From Christensenella sp. UBA1750 (lineage in GTDB: Bacteria; Bacillota; Clostridia; Christensenellales; UBA1750), in assembly GCA_002315655.1 (NCBI GenBank), contig DCHO01000044.1, positions 1 through 64,000 of the forward strand: 64,000 nt of DNA. Reading direction: 5' to 3'. The notes beneath the pieces were generated by a model. That model was not told the DNA's origin. It searched no databases and worked only from the letters and a program-made list of their open reading frames with translations. Shown here piece after piece: positions 57,626 through 64,000 of the stretch. Both the position numbers and the translations under genes were made by a program. How positions within the stretch are numbered: the stretch's first letter is position 1; every line of letters starts with the position of its first letter.

Positions 57626-59155
57626 ATGCTTTCCTCGGTTTTGAGCTTTGGGAGATTGGGCATTGAGGGCTACCCCATGCGGGTGGAGGTCGATGTGCGC
57701 GAGGGTCTGCCGCAGATGGAAATGGTGGGCTTGCCGGACGCGGCAGTAAAGGAGTCCCGGGAACGGGTGCGCACCGCCATGAAAAATTCGGGCTTCACCT
57801 TTCCTCCGGCGCAGATCACGGTGAACTTTGCCCCGGCGGACATCAAAAAGGAAGGCCCCTGGTACGATCTGCCCATTGCGTTGGGGATCATGGCTTCTTC
57901 CTCCCAGATCAAGGCGGAGGCCTTGAAAGGGCTGCTCATCTTGGGTGAATTATCGCTGGACGGCACGGTGGGCAAGGTTTCCGGCGCGCTGCCCATGCTG
58001 TTGGCGGCGAAAAAGCAGGGCGTGAAAAAGGCGCTGTTGCCGGTAGCAAACGCGAAGGAATGTGCCTGCGTGTCCGGCATTGCCATTTACCCTGCCATGA
58101 GCCTCAAATCCGCCGTGGCGTTTCTGCGCGGGCAGGAGAGCCTTGCACCGGTATCCTTTGACGGCTATCAGAATTTTGCGGACGAGAACGACCCGGAAAT
58201 CGACTTATCCCGCGTGAAAGGACAATATGCCGCACGGCGGGCGCTGGAGATCGCGGCCTCAGGCGGGCACAATCTGCTGCTCATCGGCACGGCGGGAAGC
58301 GGCAAAACCATGCTGGCACGGGCGCTGCCGGGGATTTTGCCCCGCATGACCGAGCAGGAGGCGCTGGAAACCACCGTGATTCATTCCGTCACGGAGGGCT
58401 TTGAGGGCGGCCTTATGACCAAACGCCCCTTCTCCGCGCCGCACCACACCACTTCTCCCGCGGCACTCATCGGCGGCGGCAGAACCGCGCTGCCCGGGGA
58501 AATCTCCTTAGCCCACAACGGCGTTCTCTTTTTGGATGAATTGCCCGAATATCCCCGCCCCGTGCTGGAAGCCCTGCGGCAGCCCATGGAGGACGGCGAG
58601 GTCACGGTGTCCCGCGTCAATGCGCGGTGCATTTATCCCGCCAAATTCCAACTGGTCTGCGCTATGAATCCATGTCCTTGCGGCAACTTCGGTTCCCGCA
58701 CGAAGGAATGCCGGTGCACACCCCATGAGGTGCAGCGGTACTTATCCCGCATCTCCGGCCCTCTGCTGGACAGAATCGACATGGTGGTGGAGATGGATGC
58801 CGTGACCCCGGAGGAAGTGTTCCAAGGGAAGGAGCAGCCGGAGAGCAGCGCCGTGATCCGGCAGCGCGTGGAGAAAACGCGGCAGGTGCAAAGCGAGCGG
58901 TATGCAGACACGGGCTACTTCTGCAACGCCCGCATTCCCTCAAAGACTTTGGAGGAAACCTGCAAGCGCACGGACGCGGCACAGGCCTTGCTCATGCGCT
59001 GTATGAAGGAATTGGGGCTGTCCATGCGTGCTTACACGCGGGTGCTTCGGGTCTCCCGCACCATTGCGGACATGGAGGGCAGCAAAATCATCGAGGAAAA
59101 GCACATCGCCGAGGCGGTGTCCTACCGCAGCATCAACGAGAAATACTGGAACTGA
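57626..59155 (+). CDS. comM: YifB/ComM family Mg-chelatase-like AAA+ ATPase
   Basis: The 509-aa protein has an N-terminal Lon-like ChlI domain (MRVEVDVREGLPQMEMVGLP), Walker A IGTAGSGKTMLA near residue 221, Walker B GVLFLDELPEYPRPVLEALR, and a C-terminal Mg-chelatase part with CNPCPCG-type MNPCPCGNFGS cysteines. ComM is a DNA helicase in natural transformation in Vibrio; the related Firmicute proteins are less studied. dprA lies 4 kb downstream, another transformation gene. TGAGGAGGA precedes the ATG. Confidence 0.92.
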   Translation: MLSSVLSFGRLGIEGYPMRVEVDVREGLPQMEMVGLPDAAVKESRERVRTAMKNSGFTFPPAQITVNFAPADIKKEGPWYDLPIALGIMASSSQIKAEALKGLLILGELSLDGTVGKVSGALPMLLAAKKQGVKKALLPVANAKECACVSGIAIYPAMSLKSAVAFLRGQESLAPVSFDGYQNFADENDPEIDLSRVKGQYAARRALEIAASGGHNLLLIGTAGSGKTMLARALPGILPRMTEQEALETTVIHSVTEGFEGGLMTKRPFSAPHHTTSPAALIGGGRTALPGEISLAHNGVLFLDELPEYPRPVLEALRQPMEDGEVTVSRVNARCIYPAKFQLVCAMNPCPCGNFGSRTKECRCTPHEVQRYLSRISGPLLDRIDMVVEMDAVTPEEVFQGKEQPESSAVIRQRVEKTRQVQSERYADTGYFCNARIPSKTLEETCKRTDAAQALLMRCMKELGLSMRAYTRVLRVSRTIADMEGSKIIEEKHIAEAVSYRSINEKYWN

Positions 59156-59182
59156 CGGAATTTCGGCTGGGAGGAAAGCGTT

Positions 59183-60142
59183 ATGCAGGAGAACGGAAAA
59201 ATCTGGAGGGATGTGCAGGGGAATGTTCTGCACGCCCACGGCGGGTGCATCCTTTTTGCGGAAGGCTACTATTGGTGGTACGGCGAAAACCGGCTGGGCA
59301 ACCGCTATGTGTCCGTGTACCGCTCCAAGGATCTGGAAAATTGGGAGTTCCGCAATGACATTCTGACCACGGAGAGCAAAACGGAGCCCATTCGGCAGAA
59401 AACCGACTTAACCCTGAAACGGGAAAACGGCAAGGTCAACATCGAGCGTCCCAAGGTGCTTTTCTGCGAAAAAACGGGAAAATATGTGCTCTGGGCGCAC
59501 TATGAGAACGGCGAAAACTATCTGGATGCCCGCATCTGCATTGCCACCTGCGACACCCCCGACGGCGACTTTACCTACCACGGCTCCTTCAACCCGTATG
59601 GCTATATGTCGCGGGACTGCACCCTTTTCCGCGACGACGACGGCAGAACCTATTTCCTCTCCGCCTCCCGGGACAACGCCGATCTGCACGTTTATCTGCT
59701 GACTGACGACTTGCTCAATGTGAAAAAGCACATCAACACCTTATGGCAGGGGGAATACCGGGAAGCCCCGGCGGTCTTTAAGAAAAACGGGAAGTATTAT
59801 ATTTTATCCTCCTACTGCACCGGCTGGCGACCCAATCAGGGCGCATGGGCAGTGGGCGACAGCATGGACGGGGAGTTCACCGAGCTGTGCAATTTCGGGG
59901 ACGAGACCACCTTCCATTCCCAGCCCGCCTTTGTGCTGCCGGTGGAAAAGAACGGGGAAACGAAGTATATCTACTATGGCGACAGATGGTGCTATAAGGG
60001 CGATGAACTGACAGTGGCGGAGGATTTCGGCGACAGCATGAGCTATTATATCCGCTCCACCTACATTGTTCTGCCCATTCGCTTTACGGCGGAAGACGAA
60101 CCTTATATTGAATATGAAGACCGATTCAAGGACGGAATTTAG
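59183..60142 (+). CDS. GH43-like five-bladed propeller glycosidase
   Basis: A 319-aa protein. VLHAHGGCILFAEGYYWWYG with NRYVSVYRSKDLENWEF is the start of GH43-type beta-propellers acting on galactans (HAHGG being the typical form), NIERPKVLFCEKTGKYVLWA and SRDCTLFRDDDGRTYFLSA are the next blades. Likely acids are in ERPK, RDCTLFRDD and REAPAVFK. No signal peptide, so cytosolic. Exo-beta-1,3-galactanase-like activity is suggested by motif similarity only. Ribosome site GGAGGAA. It is followed by aroC, whose GTG start is 13 bases away. Confidence 0.78.
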   Translation: MQENGKIWRDVQGNVLHAHGGCILFAEGYYWWYGENRLGNRYVSVYRSKDLENWEFRNDILTTESKTEPIRQKTDLTLKRENGKVNIERPKVLFCEKTGKYVLWAHYENGENYLDARICIATCDTPDGDFTYHGSFNPYGYMSRDCTLFRDDDGRTYFLSASRDNADLHVYLLTDDLLNVKKHINTLWQGEYREAPAVFKKNGKYYILSSYCTGWRPNQGAWAVGDSMDGEFTELCNFGDETTFHSQPAFVLPVEKNGETKYIYYGDRWCYKGDELTVAEDFGDSMSYYIRSTYIVLPIRFTAEDEPYIEYEDRFKDGI

Positions 60143-60154
60143 GAGGAATCGGCT

Positions 60155-61246
60155 GTGAAAAACACTTATAGAACCGCGCTTTGCGTGACGCTGTTCGGCG
60201 AAAGCCACGGAGACATGATCGGTTGCGTGCTGGACGGGCTGGCTGCCGGAATCCCGGTGGAGGAAGAAAAAATATCTTTTGCGCTGTCCCTGCGCAGACC
60301 CGAGGGGAATTTGACCACAGCGCGGCGCGAGGAAGACGATTTTTCCATCGTCAGCGGCGTGCTGAACGGGAGAACCACGGGCGCACCGCTGACCATTCTC
60401 ATTCCGAATAAGGACGTTCGGCGCGAGGATTATGCCGAAATGCAGGCAAAGCCGCGCCCGAACCATGCGGATTACCCGGCGTATGTCAAGTACCACGGCT
60501 GCGAGGATGCAAGCGGCGGCGGGCATTTCAGCGGGCGGCTGACCGCGCCGCTGGTGGCGGCAGGGGCGATTGTCCGTGCCGCCTTGGAGGAAAAAGGAAT
60601 TTTGGTGGCGTCGCACATTGCGCGGATCGGAAGCGTTTCGGATGCGCGGTTTGGCAACGTGAAAACGGATTTTGAGCGGATTTATATGAAGAAATTTCCG
60701 CTGCTGGATGAAAATGTGCGTACCGAAATGGAGAAAGAAATTGCGGAAGTGAAAGCCGTTGGGGACAGCGTGGGCGGTGTCATCGAGACCGCCGTGTGTG
60801 GGTTGCCTGCCGGGGTTGGCGAGCCGTGGTTCGATTCCGTGGAGGGCGTGATCGCCAAAGCCATGTTCGCCATTCCGTCCATAAAGGGCGTGGAGTTCGG
60901 GGACGGGTTTGACTTAGGAAAGATGCGGGGAAACGAGGCGGCGGACGAGCTGCGGATTGAGAACGGAGAAGTTCATATTTCGACAAATCACATGGGCGGC
61001 ATCTCCGGCGGCATCACCAACGGAAACCCCATTCTGTTCCGCTGCGCCGTGAAACCCACGCCGACTTTGGGAAAAACGCTTCGGACGGTTGACTTGAATA
61101 CCATGGAAAATGCGGAAATACAGGGAAAAGGGAGACACGACCCGTGCATCGCCCTGCGCATTCCCGTGGTGATCGACAGCGTGACCGCGCTGGTGGTTTA
61201 TGACCTGATGGCGCAGACCTACGGCGTGGATTGGATCGTAAAATGA
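60155..61246 (+). CDS. aroC: Chorismate synthase
   Basis: The 363-aa enzyme turns EPSP into chorismate with reduced FMN. LFGESHGDMIGCVLDGLAAG is signature 1, DASGGGHFSGRLTAPLVAAG signature 2 region, and MGGISGGITNGNPI and GRHDPCIALR signature 3. GTG start with AGGAGG eight bases before. Overlaps aroK by four bases. Confidence 0.97.
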   Translation: MKNTYRTALCVTLFGESHGDMIGCVLDGLAAGIPVEEEKISFALSLRRPEGNLTTARREEDDFSIVSGVLNGRTTGAPLTILIPNKDVRREDYAEMQAKPRPNHADYPAYVKYHGCEDASGGGHFSGRLTAPLVAAGAIVRAALEEKGILVASHIARIGSVSDARFGNVKTDFERIYMKKFPLLDENVRTEMEKEIAEVKAVGDSVGGVIETAVCGLPAGVGEPWFDSVEGVIAKAMFAIPSIKGVEFGDGFDLGKMRGNEAADELRIENGEVHISTNHMGGISGGITNGNPILFRCAVKPTPTLGKTLRTVDLNTMENAEIQGKGRHDPCIALRIPVVIDSVTALVVYDLMAQTYGVDWIVK

Positions 61247-61731
61247 TGAAATATGAAACCATTGCACTTATCGGAATGCCTGGCTGCGGCAAGTCCACGG
61301 TAGGGGCTTTTCTCGCGCAATATCTTGATAAACCCTTTGTCGATCTGGACGAGGCAATCACCCGGGATACGGGTCGCACCCCGGAAGCCATCATCCGCGA
61401 GGACGGCGAAGCGGCCTTTCGCGCCGTTGAAACGGAGGTGCTGCGAAAGGTCTCCGAGCGGCGCGGCATCGTGCTTTCCACCGGCGGCGGGACGGTGACA
61501 AGAAGCGAAAATGTGCAGATTCTGCGAAATAATAGCTTCGTCATTTTTCTGGATCGCCCTTTATCCGACATTCGCCCCAGCGCGGACAGACCCCTTTCCC
61601 AGAACCGGGAGGCACTGGAAAAGCTCTACCGTGAGCGGCTGCCCATTTACCGGGAGTCCTGCGATCTGCGGATTGCCTGCGGGAGCAGCGTCACAGAAAC
61701 CGTTGCCCGCATTGTGGAGAATTTGTCATGA
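61243..61731 (+). CDS. aroK: Shikimate kinase
   Basis: The 162-aa kinase has Walker A GMPGCGKST at residues 11-19, FVDLDEAI with the shikimate aspartate, FRAVETEVLR and LSTGGGTV for substrate binding, and RPLSQNRE in the lid. It phosphorylates shikimate with ATP. Coupled by ATGA overlaps to aroC and aroA. Confidence 0.95.
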   Translation: MMKYETIALIGMPGCGKSTVGAFLAQYLDKPFVDLDEAITRDTGRTPEAIIREDGEAAFRAVETEVLRKVSERRGIVLSTGGGTVTRSENVQILRNNSFVIFLDRPLSDIRPSADRPLSQNREALEKLYRERLPIYRESCDLRIACGSSVTETVARIVENLS

Positions 61732-62936
61732 ATGTCACGTTTTTGCCGTCCGTCGCAATCGGAAAGGTCACTGCGCCGCCTTCCAAATCCATGGCGCACA
61801 GGGCTTTGCTCTGCGGAGCAATGAGCGCGGGAAGTATCGTAAAGAATGTTATAGAATCAGAAGATATTGCTGCGACAAAACGCTGCCTTACATCTATGGG
61901 AGCGGCATTTGCCGAAGCGGAAAACGGACTGTCCGTAGGCGGACTGAATCCCTTCGCCCTGCCCGAAAATCTTATGTTGGACTGCGGCGAAAGCGGTTCC
62001 ACCCTGCGGTTTTTGCTGCCGCTGTGTCTGCTTTCCGGGAAGAAAATCACATTAACCGGCAGAGTACGTCTGCTGGAACGTCCGCTGACGATATACGAAG
62101 AAATTTGCCGAAAACAAGGATTTTTCTATGAAAAAACAACGGACAGCGTGACGGTCTGCGGCACCCTGCGCCCGGACGATTTCACCGTGGACGGCGGCAT
62201 TTCCAGCCAGTTCATTTCCGGGCTGTTCTTTGCGCTGCCGCTGCTTGCCGGGGAGAGCAAAATCAAATTGACAGGAAAAATCGAGAGCGCACCGTATATC
62301 GAAATGACGCGGCAGACGCTTGCGCAATTCGGTGTGAAAATCGACAAAATTGCGGAAAATGAATATCGGATTCCCGGAAAACAGGCTTACAAATCGCGGA
62401 CTGTGACCGTGGAGGGTGACTATACCAACGCGGCGTATCTCATGGCGTGGAACGCCTTGGGCGGGAAGGTGGAGGTCACGGATCTTCTGCCCGAAACCCT
62501 GCAAGGGGACGCGATTTTTACAGATTATTTCGACAAAATCCGACAAGATTCGCCAACGCTGGACGTTTCCGACTGCCCCGACCTTGCACCCATCCTCTTT
62601 GCGCTGGCGGGGCTGTATCACGGCGCGGCCTTCACGGGCACAAGGCGGCTGCGGCTCAAGGAGAGCGACCGCGTTGCCGCCATGAAGGAAGAACTAAATA
62701 AGTTCGGCATTGTGCTTTTCGACAGCGAAAATGAAGTTTATATCCCGAAAGCCACGCCCCACGCGCCGAGCGAACCCGTTTCCGGGCACAACGACCATCG
62801 TATCGTGATGGCGGCATCGCTGCTGTGCGGAAAGTTCGGCGGAACAATCCACGGCACGGAGGCGGTGCGCAAGAGCTTCCCGGACTTTTTCGAGAAGCTG
62901 CGTGCGCTGAACGTTGGCTATAAAGTAGAAGAATGA
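61728..62936 (+). CDS. aroA: EPSP synthase (3-phosphoshikimate 1-carboxyvinyltransferase)
   Basis: A 402-aa enzyme joining shikimate 3-phosphate and PEP. APPSKSMAHRALLCGAMSAG is the N-terminal SKS motif, LDCGESGSTLRFLLPL the PEP/S3P site, LKESDRVAAMKEELNKFGI and GHNDHRIVMAASLL the C-terminal half. The PEP-loop reads CGESGSTLR rather than the E. coli GNAGTAMR; it resembles the glyphosate-tolerant class II type, which is inference from one motif. Confidence 0.96.
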   Translation: MNVTFLPSVAIGKVTAPPSKSMAHRALLCGAMSAGSIVKNVIESEDIAATKRCLTSMGAAFAEAENGLSVGGLNPFALPENLMLDCGESGSTLRFLLPLCLLSGKKITLTGRVRLLERPLTIYEEICRKQGFFYEKTTDSVTVCGTLRPDDFTVDGGISSQFISGLFFALPLLAGESKIKLTGKIESAPYIEMTRQTLAQFGVKIDKIAENEYRIPGKQAYKSRTVTVEGDYTNAAYLMAWNALGGKVEVTDLLPETLQGDAIFTDYFDKIRQDSPTLDVSDCPDLAPILFALAGLYHGAAFTGTRRLRLKESDRVAAMKEELNKFGIVLFDSENEVYIPKATPHAPSEPVSGHNDHRIVMAASLLCGKFGGTIHGTEAVRKSFPDFFEKLRALNVGYKVEE

Positions 62937-62945
62937 GGATAGACT

Positions 62946-63269
62946 ATGACCTGGAACATTCCGAATCTGACGCTGACGGACACGATAAGCCCATTGGGCG
63001 GCGTGACCGTGGGCAAGCTGTTTTTGCAAAAGGACGAATATATCTGTGTGATACTGGTGGACAACGGGCATTTCCAGACCATTGGGCAACTCACGCAGGA
63101 TGAGTTTGAGATTCTGTCAGGCTGCGGGGATGTGTGCGAGTTCCCGCCCGCATTTGTGGCGGCGCTGGGGCGCAAGTGGCTGCTGTGCAGCACCGCCCCG
63201 CACGCAAAGGACGCTTTTTCGGAAGCGGATCTTTGCTCCTACTGGGTCTATCGGGTCATGCACCAATAA
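62946..63269 (+). CDS. Hypothetical protein, 107 aa
   Basis: The frame starts ten bases after the aroA stop with GAGGAT as weak ribosome site and ends 18 bases before dprA. The product is soluble, with a beta-rich start (LTDTISPLGGVTVGKLFL... YICVILVDNGHFQTI) and several unpaired cysteines. I recognise no family. Position inside an evident operon and normal codon use support it as a gene. Confidence 0.6.
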   Translation: MTWNIPNLTLTDTISPLGGVTVGKLFLQKDEYICVILVDNGHFQTIGQLTQDEFEILSGCGDVCEFPPAFVAALGRKWLLCSTAPHAKDAFSEADLCSYWVYRVMHQ

Positions 63270-63287
63270 AACAAAGGAGGCGCGGAC

Positions 63288-64000
63288 ATGAATCTTCGGG
63301 AAGGCGTTTGGGTCTATTTATCGCAGAGTGGCATTTCTCCCGGGAGAAGCCGCGCCTTGGTGGATTATTTCGGTTCGGAGGAAGAACTGTGGGGCGCAAA
63401 CGAGAGCGATTACCGCGAGGCGGTGGGGGAGAAGATTGCTCACAGGCTCATGGAGGCCAAGGACGGCGGCAGCATCAACGCCCATGTGAAGGCCATGCAG
63501 GAGCGCGGCATTGTGCTTTTGACCCCGGCCAGCGAGAATTACCCTTCCGCGCTGCGTGATCTGTATGACCCGCCCTGTGCGCTGTACGCCAAGGGCGACT
63601 TATCCTTGCTGGAAAGCGATTCCATCGTCATCACCGGCACGCGCCGGGGCACACGCTACGGCAAAAAAGTGACCGCGCTGTTTGCAGGCGAGCTGGCGAA
63701 AGCCGGGATCCCCATATTGACCGGGCTTGCGGAAGGGTTGGACGCGATTGCGGCGGAAGCGGCGCTGGAGGCCGGAGGAAAGGTGATCGCCCTGCTGTGC
63801 TGCGGTTTTGACCAGCACTACCCGGCGGGAAACGCGGCCTTGCAGGACAGAATCGAGAAGGAAGGGCTGCTGCTCTCCGAATGTCCGCCGGACGCCCATG
63901 CGGAAAAGTATTCCTTCGCCGCCCGGGCGCGGCTGCTGGCGGGGCTGTCCAAAGCGGTGCTGCTCACCGAAGCCGGGGAGAAGTCCGGCACCTTATCCAC
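63288..64000 (+). CDS. dprA: DNA processing protein DprA (Smf), cut by the window end
   Basis: The open frame of 237 codons runs off the window. It begins with a SAM-like part (VWVYLSQSGISPGRSRALVD), then the Rossmann-type DprA domain: ITGTRRGTRYG, ILTGLAEGLDAIAAEAALEA, GFDQHYPAGN, LLLSECPPD and RARLLAGLSKAVLLTEAG with SGTLS. DprA loads RecA on incoming single strands in transformation. Several usual residues differ: the common SRxxSxYG is TRRGTRYG, GIDxxAH is GLDAIAA, and FPxRNRIIAGLS reads FAARARLLAGLS. AAAGGAGG lies seven bases before ATG 63288. Confidence 0.88.
   Translation, partial: MNLREGVWVYLSQSGISPGRSRALVDYFGSEEELWGANESDYREAVGEKIAHRLMEAKDGGSINAHVKAMQERGIVLLTPASENYPSALRDLYDPPCALYAKGDLSLLESDSIVITGTRRGTRYGKKVTALFAGELAKAGIPILTGLAEGLDAIAAEAALEAGGKVIALLCCGFDQHYPAGNAALQDRIEKEGLLLSECPPDAHAEKYSFAARARLLAGLSKAVLLTEAGEKSGTLS

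Noticed and set aside
1..64000. tRNA, rRNA, SRP RNA, CRISPR arrays, insertion sequences, prophage
   Set aside because: Intergenic spaces were read for tRNA-like cloverleaves, direct-repeat arrays and transposase frames with terminal repeats; none was recognised. A covariance search would be needed to exclude small RNAs.

Overview
The window is chromosomal DNA of a GC-rich, endospore-forming member of the Clostridia. The sporulation and germination genes (spo0A, spoIIR, sleB, ypeB, a SPOCS-domain protein, a ylbJ homologue), the acetate-forming pta-ackA pair and the Bacillus-like gene orders support this. A palindromic repeat at 32033-32085 recalls elements I associate with Oscillospiraceae/Ruminococcaceae; the family cannot be fixed from the sequence alone. 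Coding density is high, Shine-Dalgarno sites are strong, sigma-A-like promoters mostly have 17-bp spacers, and many hairpins serve convergent genes from both sides. No rRNA, tRNA, CRISPR array, insertion sequence or prophage was recognised.

Layout. 1-161: 3' end of a probable type I toxin gene with its antisense RNA promoter. 393-5069: Gld-like ABC exporter operon (ATPase, permease, GldG-like protein, DUF4340 protein). 5134-8538: acetyltransferase, a 64-aa orphan, glpK-Nudix, a 44-aa membrane peptide divergent from an XRE regulator. 8595-10055: ADP-ribosylglycohydrolase. 10395-16167: spo0A, SPOCS protein, ispE, spoIIR-sleB-ypeB. 16301-17864: DUF1934, an unknown protein, an MBL-fold hydrolase. 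17973-21932: glycerophosphodiesterase followed by a three-gene glycerol-3-phosphate oxidation operon. 22045-24312: alr, 5-formyl-THF cyclo-ligase, a membrane protein.

24557-34140 follows the Bacillus ylbH-ylbN-rpmF order (rsmD, coaD, ylbJ, ylbK, tmcAL, DUF177, rpmF), interrupted by two acetyltransferases, a CDP-alcohol phosphatidyltransferase and pta-ackA. 34209-41663: HAD phosphatase, then plsX-acpP-rnc-smc-ftsY, with two long hairpins just before rnc. 41682-44071: a deleted acetyltransferase pseudogene and a GH42-like glycosidase. 44195-53435: ylxM-ffh-rpsP-khpA-rimM-trmD-rplS-rbgA-rnhB-yraN, a translation and protein-targeting block carrying three extra inserts: a complete type I toxin-antitoxin locus, an Rpn-family nuclease gene and a GH2 glycosidase. 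53450-57601: a 1247-aa double GT-C glycosyltransferase and a GtrA protein. 57626-64000: comM/yifB, a GH43-like protein, aroC-aroK-aroA, an unknown protein and the start of dprA, cut by the window end.

Functionally the window combines sporulation control and germination, glycerol-3-phosphate use (glpK, GDPD and the oxidoreductase trio), acetate fermentation, phospholipid entry (plsX, acpP), co-translational targeting (ylxM, ffh, ftsY) and ribosome or tRNA maturation. The signals I find most worth a second look are the type I toxin-antitoxin loci, the tandem hairpins ahead of rnc, the small membrane peptide/XRE pair with a shared palindrome, the palindromic ylxM-ffh promoter and the fused glycosyltransferase.
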